Source of the DNA: an uncultured Blautia sp.
GTDB lineage: Bacteria; Bacillota; Clostridia; Lachnospirales; Lachnospiraceae
Reading direction: 5' to 3'
DNA length: 12,719 nt
Assembly: GCA_934358405.1 (NCBI GenBank)
Contig: CAKRKL010000053.1
Coordinates: 1-12,719 of the forward strand
Made by a program: the position numbers and the translations under genes. Shown one piece after another: positions 6,862 to 12,719 of the stretch (position 1 is the first letter of the stretch; the number at the start of each line of letters is the position of its first letter). The notes beneath the pieces were generated by a model. It ran no database searches, had not been told where the DNA came from, and was given only the letters and a program-made list of their open reading frames with translations.

Positions 6862-7626
6862 ATGCCTTATTCCATTATGATAGATGCCGGACACGGCGGA
6901 ACGGATCCGGGGGCTGTATATAAAGGTCGCAAGGAAAAGGATGACAATCTTACCCTTGCTATGGCAGTTGGGAAAATTCTTTCGGAAAAAGGGATAAAGG
7001 TGCTATATACCAGAAATACAGATGATTACATTTCTCCTTTTGAAAGGGCAAAACTTGCTAATGAAGCGAAGGTGGATTTTTTTATTTCCTTTCACCGGAA
7101 CAGCAGTCCGGAAGTGAATCAGTACAATGGAGTGGAGATCCTGGTTTATAACAAATCGGGTGTTAAATATGAGATGGCCAGAAACATTCTTGGTGCACTT
7201 GGGGAGCTTGGCTTTCGGGAAATCGGCGTTCAGGCAAGACCGGGACTGGTTGTTCTTCGAAAGACAAGGATGCCGGCACTTCTTATTGAAACCGGCTTTA
7301 TAAATTCTGATAAGGACAATAAGCTTTATGATGAAAAGCAGGAGGAGATTGCACAGGCAATTGCTGGTGCGATTCTTGGAACCTTAGATCAGCAGCAGGA
7401 AGAGAAGCCTTTATATTACCGTGTACAGACGGGCGTTTTTTGCAAAAAAGAAAACGCAGATCGTATGCTTTATATGCTTCAGGAGAAAGGATATCCGGCC
7501 TATATTCTTCAGGACGGGGAGCTTTATAAAGTACAGGTCGGTGCGTTTATGCACTTGGAAAATGCTATCCGGATGGAACAGCAGCTGCGAGATGAGGGGT
7601 ACAGTACTTTGCTGGTAACAAAATAA
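6862..7626 (+). CDS. N-acetylmuramoyl-L-alanine amidase with C-terminal SPOR domain
   Basis: A 254-residue zinc amidase (Amidase_3, CwlD/AmiC-like) that cleaves the bond between N-acetylmuramic acid and the stem peptide. Zinc and catalytic residues are visible: H11 in DAGHGGTDPGA, E25, H78 in FISFHRNS, and catalytic E143 in LLIETGFIN. Residues about 184-254 form a SPOR domain with two half repeats (YYRVQTGVF...YKVQVGAF), which in other proteins binds glycan strands stripped of stem peptides at division sites. The start at 6862 follows from the promoter at 6799-6827 and an AAGAAAGG site at 6844-6851. Neither this start nor a longer frame supplies a signal peptide or membrane anchor, which is odd for a wall hydrolase; export may be non-classical or associated with lysis or sporulation. 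The YdcF-like gene follows after 17 nt, probably in one operon. Confidence 0.9.
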   Translation: MPYSIMIDAGHGGTDPGAVYKGRKEKDDNLTLAMAVGKILSEKGIKVLYTRNTDDYISPFERAKLANEAKVDFFISFHRNSSPEVNQYNGVEILVYNKSGVKYEMARNILGALGELGFREIGVQARPGLVVLRKTRMPALLIETGFINSDKDNKLYDEKQEEIAQAIAGAILGTLDQQQEEKPLYYRVQTGVFCKKENADRMLYMLQEKGYPAYILQDGELYKVQVGAFMHLENAIRMEQQLRDEGYSTLLVTK

Positions 7627-7643
7627 AATCGAAAGGAACAAAA

Positions 7644-8246
7644 ATGGATTACAGTGAATTTTTAAAAAAAACAGAGGATTTTGTTTTTGTAGAAGATAAG
7701 CCGGAAAAGGCAGATATGATTTTTGTGCCGGGAAATGGTTTTCCTCAAATGGCAGAGCGTGCGGCACAGCTATATAAAGAAGGATATGCACCGTATATTT
7801 TGCCGAGCGGAAAATATAGCATCACTATGGGAAAATTCGTGGGAGTACAGTCACGCCGGGAAATTTATGACGGAGACTATGAAACGGAATGGGAATTTCT
7901 AAAGAATGTTCTGATGAAAAATGGTGTTCCAAAGGAGGCAATCCTGCGGGAAGATCAGGCGACCTTTACCTATGAAAATGCAATTTATTCCCGGCAGGTG
8001 ACAGATGGCAAAGGGATTCAGGTAAAAAATGCAATTTTGTGCTGTAAAACCTATCATGCCAGGCGCTCACTGATGTATTACCAGCTTTTGTATCCGGAAA
8101 CCAGAATTCTTGTCTGCCCGGCATGTCCGGATGGAATTACCAGGGAAAACTGGAGAGAAACAGAAGATGGGGTGGAGGCTGTTACAGGAGAAGTAGACAG
8201 AATTATCAGACAGTTCTGTCTGATGCTTGGAAATAAGGGACTCTAA
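7644..8246 (+). CDS. YdcF family protein (DUF218 domain)
   Basis: A 200-residue protein of the DUF218/YdcF-like family, a Rossmann-like fold present in E. coli YdcF (binds S-adenosylmethionine) and SanA (envelope permeability). Supporting blocks are ADMIFVPGNGFPQMAERAAQLYKEG near the N-terminus, the SG of YILPSGKYS, the TYENAIYSRQ block (family consensus S-x-N-T-x-E-N), and ILCCKTYHARRSLMYYQ, in which YHARR corresponds to the conserved (Y/F)H-x-x-R. Unlike many family members it has no membrane segment and is short, so it appears cytoplasmic. AAAGGA at 7632-7637 is 6 nt from the ATG. Co-transcription with the amidase hints at an envelope-related role, but the reaction is unknown. Confidence 0.85.
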   Translation: MDYSEFLKKTEDFVFVEDKPEKADMIFVPGNGFPQMAERAAQLYKEGYAPYILPSGKYSITMGKFVGVQSRREIYDGDYETEWEFLKNVLMKNGVPKEAILREDQATFTYENAIYSRQVTDGKGIQVKNAILCCKTYHARRSLMYYQLLYPETRILVCPACPDGITRENWRETEDGVEAVTGEVDRIIRQFCLMLGNKGL

Positions 8247-8296
8247 AGCCTTTTTCAAACATGCTCTAAAGCCTGATTTGAAAATTTGTTCTTGCA

Positions 8297-8339
8297 AGAA
8301 AAAATCCGAAGCCCATCTCAAAAAGAGAGGACTTCGGAT
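8297..8339 (-). terminator. Terminator of the CNNM-family gene (possibly bidirectional)
   Basis: ATCCGAAG (8304-8311) pairs with CTTCGGAT (8332-8339), with inner pairing TCTC 8316-8319 / GAGA 8325-8328. On the - strand the stem is followed by a U-run (A-run 8299-8304 on +), a standard terminator 20 nt past the stop codon. On the + strand the downstream sequence is only loosely T-rich, so termination of the YdcF-like gene here would be weak. Confidence 0.85.
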
Positions 8340-8359
8340 CATTTACATATTTTATTTTG

Positions 8360-9646
8360 CTAATCTTCTGAGTTCTCATCGGTTTCTCTATGTTCAGGCA
8401 GCCATATATGAACCAGCTCGATGCGATTTTTGTCAAGAACATCGACTACAAGCCGCATACCGTCTTCCAAAGTGACAGATTCACCCTCACGTGGCAGGCA
8501 ATCAAGCTGTTCAATAATATATCCGCCTACAGAATCGTAATCCTCAGATTCCAGTTTGGTTCCAAGAACCTCATTCAGATCACTTAATTTGGCAGAACCC
8601 AGTACCTGGTATTCTCTTCCGGGTTGGATTTCACGTATGGGTTCTTCTTCATCCTCATCATATTCATCCCTGATTTCACCTACGATTTCCTCCAGAAGGT
8701 CTTCAAGAGTGACCAGTCCTGCAGTAGAGCCATATTCGTCAAGTACAATGGCAAGGTTCACAGAAGCCTTACGCATTTCCAGCATCAGATCTGTGGTGCG
8801 CTTATATTCATAAGTGAAATACGGCTCGCGAAGAATCTTCCGAATAGAAAACTGTTCATTATCCGGATAGAGGAGCAGATCCTTGATGTTGATAATACCG
8901 ATAACATTATCTGTATTGTCTTCATAAACCGGAAAACGGGTGTGCATGTCTTCCTTAAAAATATCCAGAAGCTCCTGATATGAGGATTCCACATCAATAA
9001 ACGTCATGTCAATCCTGGGAATCATAACATCCTTTGCAGCAGAATCACCGAAATCAAACACATTGTAGATCATCTGCTTTTCTTCCCGTTCAATTACACC
9101 ATTTTCCTGACCTGCATTTACCATAGAGCGAAGCTCGTGTTCGGTGATGGTATCCTTCTTAGCGTTAGGATCTATCCTCAGAATAAGGAGAATGCCGTTT
9201 GCCAGCTTCCCTACAATATAAATGACAGGGGTGAGCACTACCATCAGGGCATAAATCGGTCTTGCATAAGCAAGAGCCAGGTCATCTGCCTTAAGGGTAG
9301 CTACGGTCTTAGGGGTAATCTCGCCGAAAAGAAGCACCAAAAGGGTCATAATACCTGTTGCTACACCAATGTACACACTTCCGAACACCTTCATAGTAAA
9401 GGTAGTAGCGAGGGAAGACGCGGCAATGTTTACAATATTGTTACCAATTAAAATAGTGCTGAGCATCTTGCCGGAGTTGGAAATAATTTTCTCCAGTGTG
9501 ATGGCACGTTTGTTTCCCTGTTCTGCGAGGGAATGGATCCGAATGCGGTTGGCGGCTGTCATAGACGTCTCCGCAGAGGAAAAGAAGGCGGACAGCAACA
9601 CCAGAATCAGTATGGTGACCGCCTGTATAGGGACACTTGAATCCAA
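8360..9646 (-). CDS. CNNM / CorC-HlyC family membrane protein with CBS domains
   Basis: A 428-residue membrane protein of the CNNM (DUF21) family, whose members are implicated in Mg2+ (and sometimes Na+/Co2+) export or homeostasis; older annotations call them hemolysins. Order: DUF21 membrane domain (about residues 1-180) with hydrophobic segments and the hallmark SAFFSSAETS...R at the N-terminus and FGEITPKTVA; a CBS pair (about 205-325; DVMIPRIDMTFID, FPVYEDNTDNVIGIINIKDLL, LAIVLDEYGSTAGLVTLEDLLEEIVGEI) that in relatives binds ATP-Mg; an acidic linker DEYDEDEEEP; and a CorC_HlyC domain (about 340-420). Translation starts at a TTG (9646): AGGAG (complement of 9657-9661) lies 10 nt upstream and the first ATG would remove the first membrane helix. 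Monocistronic, with promoter at 9682-9710 and terminator at 8297-8339. Transport activity is inferred from the family only. Confidence 0.93.
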   Translation of the reverse strand: MDSSVPIQAVTILILVLLSAFFSSAETSMTAANRIRIHSLAEQGNKRAITLEKIISNSGKMLSTILIGNNIVNIAASSLATTFTMKVFGSVYIGVATGIMTLLVLLFGEITPKTVATLKADDLALAYARPIYALMVVLTPVIYIVGKLANGILLILRIDPNAKKDTITEHELRSMVNAGQENGVIEREEKQMIYNVFDFGDSAAKDVMIPRIDMTFIDVESSYQELLDIFKEDMHTRFPVYEDNTDNVIGIINIKDLLLYPDNEQFSIRKILREPYFTYEYKRTTDLMLEMRKASVNLAIVLDEYGSTAGLVTLEDLLEEIVGEIRDEYDEDEEEPIREIQPGREYQVLGSAKLSDLNEVLGTKLESEDYDSVGGYIIEQLDCLPREGESVTLEDGMRLVVDVLDKNRIELVHIWLPEHRETDENSED

Positions 9647-9681
9647 ACTATATTCACTCCTTTTTTGATTATAATAAGAAA

Positions 9682-9710
9682 AATATACATGATTTAGAGG
9701 GAAAAAGCAA
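9682..9710 (-). promoter_or_regulatory. Promoter of the CNNM-family gene
   Basis: On the - strand TTGCTT (9710-9705) and TATATT (9687-9682) are 17 bp apart, with start near 9675 and a leader of about 28 nt. A TATAAT at 9673-9668 is a better box but would place the start on the ribosome site, so I prefer the upstream one. Confidence 0.5.
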
Positions 9711-9734
9711 GAAAAAACATTGTTGTGAAAAGAC

Positions 9735-9756
9735 TTTTTAGATAATTTTTAGATAA
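9735..9756. repeat. Two perfect tandem 11-bp repeats (TTTTTAGATAA)
   Basis: TTTTTAGATAA occurs at 9735-9745 and again at 9746-9756 with no gap. A period of 11 bp places both copies on about the same face of the helix, the arrangement bound by OmpR/PhoB-type response-regulator dimers. It lies about 30 bp upstream of the CNNM promoter and about 140-160 bp upstream of the surface-protein promoter. Chance in A/T-rich DNA is possible. Confidence 0.55.
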
Positions 9757-9846
9757 TAACCAGATCAGAAAAAAAGGTTGGGCGAAAGGCAATGAAAGGA
9801 TGTGTGAAAAAAATGGAATTTGGGGGTGTCGAAAAAACTAGAAGTG

Positions 9847-9855
9847 TGATATAAT
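9847..9855 (+). promoter_or_regulatory. Possible second, extended -10 promoter upstream of the surface-protein gene
   Basis: TGA-TATAAT (9847-9855) is a perfect extended -10 element but no acceptable -35 lies 16-18 bp upstream. It could be a weak or activator-dependent promoter. Confidence 0.35.
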
Positions 9856-9882
9856 TCGATTTGGTAAAAAATAAAATAAAAT

Positions 9883-9922
9883 GTTACAAAATATTTACAA
9901 AAGAATAAAGATTTGATATAGT
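9883..9922 (+). promoter_or_regulatory. Promoter of the surface-protein gene with Pho-box-like repeat
   Basis: TTTACA (9894-9899) and TATAGT (9917-9922) have a 17-bp spacer and an extended -10 TG at 9914-9915; start near 9929, leaving about 168 nt of leader. GTTACA (9883-9888) lies 11 bp upstream of TTTACA, giving the TTnACA-N5-TTnACA pattern of Firmicutes PhoP sites, with the second half in the -35. The predicted transcript begins with a small hairpin, GGGA 9931-9934 / TCCC 9941-9944, that could protect its 5' end. I see no reading frame with a ribosome site between 9647 and 10096. Confidence 0.65.
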
Positions 9923-10096
9923 GTAAACATGGGAGTTTTGTCCCTAACTATTATAAACAGAGAAAATTTATGAATCAGACTTGTGGATTCTAGATCGTGT
10001 TTGAAAAATCATTCCGATAAATTGCGATGTGCAGAAGGTGAGAACGATTTTTTGATTACGTTTTAGTATCATTATATAAATAACAGAGGTGCCAGA

Positions 10097-12094
10097 ATGA
10101 AGAAGAAAAAAAACGTCATGTACAGAAAAAGCGTATCATTACTTGCAGCAGCTGCTATGACAGCAGTGCTGATGACCGGACAGGTTTATCCGGTCTTTGC
10201 AGAAATTGGAAATATTGAGACGAAGCTTGAGACATCCAGTCTTATTCCTGATAATGTAACTATTGACCAGCCAATAGCTCTTTCTCAGATTACATTGCCA
10301 AAAAGTGATTACGGAACCCTTTCCTGGGTAGATGGCGAGTTTATACCAGATAAGAGAGTGCAGGCGTGCGATGTAATATTTAAGCCTGCTGAAAATATTG
10401 ATCTTTCTTATCTGCCTGGATGGGATACTGAGAAAAAAGTAGTAAAAGGCACTATCAATGTTGTAGTAAGCAGTCTGGAGGATTCCACTGATAATACACA
10501 GGACTCTTCTGCTGATGATAATAAAGCAGAAGACAGGGATGAAATCCAGACCCCGGAGGAAAGCATTCCTACCGAAGCACCTATCGAAGCACCTACCGAA
10601 ACACCTATCGAAACACCCACTGAAGCACCTACCGAAGCACCTGTTGAAACACCCACTGAAGCACCTGCCGAAACGCCTGTAGAAACACCTGCTGAGGAAC
10701 TGGTGGCAGAAGCACCGGCAACAGATGATAAGGATGCTGGAAATATTCTTCTAAAGGGCGAAAAAGAAAACGATAACACGCAGAACATATCTGAAGTGAC
10801 CTCTGATAAGGAGAAGCAGCAGGATGCTTCTGCCGAAAATGTGGAATCTGCGAAGACAGATGAGGTACAGAATCAGACGGAAGATCAGACAGAAGATCAG
10901 ACCGTTGGAGAAGCATCGGCTGAGGATACCGGTGAAATCACAGGTGGAATTCTGAACGAGACACTTGGCGAACTTATGCCGGGAGCAACTGTGCTGGATG
11001 ATGTCAAGGCAGATGAGGACACCGAAGAAGAGCCTGAAAAAGACACCAAAGAAGAAATCAAAGAGGAAACGAAAGAAGATGCTCCTTCCGATGAGAAGAA
11101 TATCTTTGACAATCCGGTGGATTTCACTGCTTCTGATGGCAGACCCAGTACAGCAGAAGAGGGACTTACGGAAGAGCAGCAGGCTGAAAGAGCAGCAGAG
11201 AACCATACCTGTGAGGGTATTACTGTGTCCGGTATTGATCTTCCGTGGTACGTACAGTTCCAGGTGGAAAGCGGCGAGAATTACGAATTTAAGAATGAAG
11301 GTAAAGCTAATATTTTCCAGTCCTATGAATTTAAATTATGGGATCTGAGAAATAATACAGAATATGAGATACCGGATGGACAATATGTAAGTGTTACAAT
11401 TCCGGTAAAAGAAGGCTATGAGTATTCTATTGAGCATCTTCTTGCAAATGGTGCAACCGAAACGATTGTTCCAAGTGTGAACGGAAGTACAATGGTGTTC
11501 AGCACCCATTCCTTTAGCCCGTTTGGAATTGCAGGCTTTCGTCCGATTATTGGAGATGAGATTGCCAACGGCGCTTACGGAGAGAACGGAACACCTACCC
11601 CTACACCTGCTGCGGCTGTAAGCGGAACACCCACACCGTCTCCGGCTGTTACAGGTACTGCAGGCAGCGGATCAGCAGGAACAAATGTAAATGGCGGAGG
11701 AACTGCCGGAAATGGAATTGCAGGTGCCGGAACAGACAGCGCAAATGCTGGTGATAATAATGGCGGAACGGTTTCAGGAACAGCTGCAGCAGATAATTCC
11801 GGTACAGCAAACACATCCGGCAGCACAAATACATCTGACAGCAGCCAGGGAAGCAACACACAGAATACGTCCGGCGGAAATAACAGTAACGGAACAGCTT
11901 CCGCAGACAACAGCAGTCTGTCTGGAAATAATAGCCAGTCAGCTGGTAATACAGCGAACAACAGCGCACAGAGCCAGACATCTAATGCAGTTAAGACTGG
12001 TGATGAGACCACGATCCTTCCGTTTGTGCTTCTGCTGATGACAGCTGTTGCCGCAATCGCAGCAGTCTTTGGCATTCGAAGAAAAGAAAACTAA
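10097..12094 (+). CDS. Secreted, sortase-type cell-wall-anchored surface protein, low-complexity rich
   Basis: A 665-residue surface protein. Residues 1-35 are a Sec signal peptide with likely cleavage after VFA-35. Residues about 40-125 form a small beta-rich domain (SDYGTLSWVDGEFIP...ACDVIFKPAENIDLSYLPGWD...KGTINVVVSS). About 125-368 is acidic, charged and low in complexity, including ten XE(A/T)P units at 159-198. About 369-490 is a second folded domain (TCEGITVSGIDLPWYVQF ... IPVKEGYEYSIEHLL ... VFSTHSFSPFGIAGF). About 495-630 is Thr/Pro then Gly/Asn/Ser rich, a probable wall spacer. The end has VKTGD (632-636), a hydrophobic helix and RRKEN, the layout of a sortase signal with VKTG in place of LPxTG. 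The mature part has only two cysteines, C91 and C372. AGAGG at 10085-10089 supports the start. No sortase gene is in the window. Ligand and role are unknown. Confidence 0.85.
   Translation: MKKKKNVMYRKSVSLLAAAAMTAVLMTGQVYPVFAEIGNIETKLETSSLIPDNVTIDQPIALSQITLPKSDYGTLSWVDGEFIPDKRVQACDVIFKPAENIDLSYLPGWDTEKKVVKGTINVVVSSLEDSTDNTQDSSADDNKAEDRDEIQTPEESIPTEAPIEAPTETPIETPTEAPTEAPVETPTEAPAETPVETPAEELVAEAPATDDKDAGNILLKGEKENDNTQNISEVTSDKEKQQDASAENVESAKTDEVQNQTEDQTEDQTVGEASAEDTGEITGGILNETLGELMPGATVLDDVKADEDTEEEPEKDTKEEIKEETKEDAPSDEKNIFDNPVDFTASDGRPSTAEEGLTEEQQAERAAENHTCEGITVSGIDLPWYVQFQVESGENYEFKNEGKANIFQSYEFKLWDLRNNTEYEIPDGQYVSVTIPVKEGYEYSIEHLLANGATETIVPSVNGSTMVFSTHSFSPFGIAGFRPIIGDEIANGAYGENGTPTPTPAAAVSGTPTPSPAVTGTAGSGSAGTNVNGGGTAGNGIAGAGTDSANAGDNNGGTVSGTAAADNSGTANTSGSTNTSDSSQGSNTQNTSGGNNSNGTASADNSSLSGNNSQSAGNTANNSAQSQTSNAVKTGDETTILPFVLLLMTAVAAIAAVFGIRRKEN
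10571..10690 (+). repeat. Ten tandem 12-bp units encoding XE(A/T)P repeats
   Basis: Ten in-frame 12-bp units such as ACCGAAGCACCT encode four-residue repeats with Thr, Ile, Val or Ala, then Glu, then Ala or Thr, then Pro. Units differ mainly at the first codon and at the Ala/Thr codon. They form a stiff, proline-spaced stalk in the surface protein. Tandem units this similar can gain or lose copies by slippage without a frameshift. A shorter QTED-QTED duplication lies near 10870-10900. Confidence 0.95.
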
Positions 12095-12121
12095 TTAGTA
12101 TACATAAGTGAATAATTAGGG

Positions 12122-12159
12122 CGGCCCTCCCATATATTTCGTATAGGAGGGCTGTTTTT
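12122..12159 (+). terminator. Terminator-like hairpin whose 3' arm contains the next gene's ribosome site
   Basis: GCCCTCC (12124-12130) pairs with GGAGGGC (12146-12152), possibly extended outward by C12122-G12154 and a G-U pair, and TTTTT follows at 12155-12159. It lies 28 nt past the surface-protein stop, so it reads as that gene's terminator. However, AGGAGGG (12145-12151) is also the only ribosome site for the ATG at 12160, so the stem would hide it. A flanking inverted repeat, CTAATTA 12091-12097 / TAATTAG 12113-12119, precedes it. Confidence 0.8.
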
Positions 12160-12510
12160 ATGAAGGCAAAAGCAATTTTAAAATCGCTGCTTTTTTCTTA
12201 CGCAGTAACAGGAATCTTCCTGCTGCTTCTGGCGTTTCTGCTGTTTTGGTTTGATCTGGGTGAAGCGCCTGTATCTGCCGGCATTGTGGCAGTGTATATT
12301 TTATCCTGTCTGCTTGGCGGCTTTATGGCAGGAAGGATTCTGAGAAAGGATAAATATCTCTGGGGAATCCTGGTGGGAGTTTTTTATTATCTGCTTTTGA
12401 TTACAGTATCCTTTGGGGTAAAAGGTAAATGGGATATGAGCCTGATTCATGCCGTGACCACGTTTTTTATGTGCCTTGGCGGTGGTGCATTAGGAGGAAT
12501 GCTTTCCTGA
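12160..12510 (+). CDS. Small four-helix membrane protein, TIGR04086-like
   Basis: A 116-residue, strongly hydrophobic protein with four predicted membrane helices (about residues 5-31, 39-58, 66-86 and 95-115), Gly-rich in helices 2 and 4 (CLLGGFMAGR, CLGGGALGG). Size, pattern and position just before a SCIFF gene fit the TIGR04086 family of putative membrane proteins found beside SCIFF and yajC/secDF in Clostridia; family function is unknown and this assignment is from memory of the family. The only possible start is ATG 12160, 8 nt after AGGAGGG (12145-12151), which is inside the hairpin at 12122-12159. No convincing promoter is seen between 12095 and 12125, so expression may depend on read-through from the surface-protein gene. 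A role in export or processing of the SCIFF product is only a guess. Confidence 0.75.
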   Translation: MKAKAILKSLLFSYAVTGIFLLLLAFLLFWFDLGEAPVSAGIVAVYILSCLLGGFMAGRILRKDKYLWGILVGVFYYLLLITVSFGVKGKWDMSLIHAVTTFFMCLGGGALGGMLS

Positions 12511-12519
12511 AAAAAATAC

Positions 12520-12548
12520 TTTAAAAATAAAAAAATATATGATATACT
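12520..12548 (+). promoter_or_regulatory. Promoter of the SCIFF peptide gene
   Basis: TTTAAA (12520-12525) and TATACT (12543-12548) with a 17-bp spacer and an extended -10 TGA (12540-12542). Start near 12555 gives a short leader of about 28 nt with a strong TAAGGAGG site at 12568-12575. The SCIFF gene thus seems transcribed independently of the membrane-protein gene. Confidence 0.7.
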
Positions 12549-12582
12549 AGGCAAAGATTAATATACATAAGGAGGATATATC

Positions 12583-12719
12583 ATGCAGCATATCAAAACA
12601 TTAAATACAAAGAATCTGCAGAACACTGTAAAGAAAGGCGGATGCGGCGAGTGCCAGACATCATGTCAGTCCGCATGCAAGACATCCTGTACAGTAGGAA
12701 ACCAGAGCTGCGAGAACAA
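12583..12719 (+). CDS. scfA: SCIFF (six cysteines in forty-five residues) ranthipeptide precursor, 3' partial
   Basis: The first 45 codons of a SCIFF precursor, plus two bases of the next codon (AA, so Asn or Lys) at the window edge. The leader MQHIKTLNTKNLQNTVKKGG is near the family consensus; the core has exactly six cysteines, C21, C24, C28, C32, C36 and C43, in the conserved spacing, including CQTSCQSACKTSCTVGNQSC. Such peptides are substrates of a radical-SAM SPASM enzyme (ScfB; CteB in Clostridium thermocellum), which joins a cysteine sulfur to a threonine; by position the equivalent pair here would be C32 and T37 (inference). ScfB is expected directly downstream but outside the window. 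SCIFF is nearly universal in Clostridia and has been linked to quorum-type signalling in some solventogenic clostridia, rather than being a classic bacteriocin. Confidence 0.95.
   Translation, partial: MQHIKTLNTKNLQNTVKKGGCGECQTSCQSACKTSCTVGNQSCEN

Noticed and set aside
8241..8300. Direct repeat CTCTAAAGCCT (8241-8251, 8264-8274), inverted repeat TTTTCAAA/TTTGAAAA and palindrome TTCTTGCAAGAA (8289-8300)
   Set aside because: Short, A/T-rich and just past a stop codon next to a terminator; no mobile-element ends or target duplication could be defined.
10571..10690. Possible CRISPR-like array
   Set aside because: Units are contiguous 12-mers without spacers and keep the reading frame; it is a coding repeat.
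11575..12075. Long antisense open frame inside the surface-protein gene
   Set aside because: Produced by the repetitive Thr/Gly/Asn/Ser/Ala codons on the other strand; no start signals and composition is an artefact. The same applies to 10408-10788 and 10897-11127.

Overview
The window looks like chromosomal DNA of a low-GC Gram-positive gut anaerobe, most likely a Lachnospiraceae member (Blautia/Ruminococcus-like). This rests on AGGAGG-type ribosome sites, A/T-rich sigma-A promoters, a DUF5688 protein, a surface protein ending in a VKTGD-type sorting signal, and an almost canonical SCIFF peptide at the right edge. I see no rRNA, tRNA, CRISPR array, insertion sequence or phage gene. The genus assignment is inference.

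Layout. 43-522 (+): low-molecular-weight tyrosine phosphatase. 602-2453 (+): pckA (ATP-type PEP carboxykinase) with its own promoter, a structured leader of about 165 nt and an intrinsic terminator. 2528-3784 (+): DUF5688 gene with its own promoter and a hairpin-containing leader, ending at a bidirectional terminator. 3810-6702 (-): three-gene ABC importer operon (binding protein, permease, ATPase) of the COG2984/COG4120/COG1101 type. Its promoter carries a perfect 12-bp palindrome between the -35 and -10 boxes. 6799-8246 (+), divergent: SPOR-containing cell-wall amidase followed by a YdcF/DUF218-like gene. 8297-9710 (-): CNNM/CorC-HlyC-type membrane protein with CBS domains. 9647-10096: 450-bp regulatory region with two sets of 11-bp-spaced direct repeats. 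10097-12094 (+): large secreted, sortase-type surface protein. 12122-12159: a hairpin that looks like a terminator and also contains the ribosome site of the next gene. 12160-12510 (+): four-helix membrane protein (TIGR04086-like). 12520-end (+): SCIFF ranthipeptide precursor, cut by the window edge; its radical-SAM maturase is expected just beyond.

How the genes work together. Most of the window is independent housekeeping and envelope units: anaplerotic carbon metabolism, solute uptake, wall remodelling and a surface adhesin-like protein. The right edge enters the conserved Clostridia SCIFF neighbourhood, which is the known peptide-modification system here. The less explained signals are regulatory: the pckA leader, the palindrome in the ABC promoter, the Pho-box-like repeats before the surface protein gene, and the hairpin over the TIGR04086 ribosome site. 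I did not find a clearly new multi-gene system.
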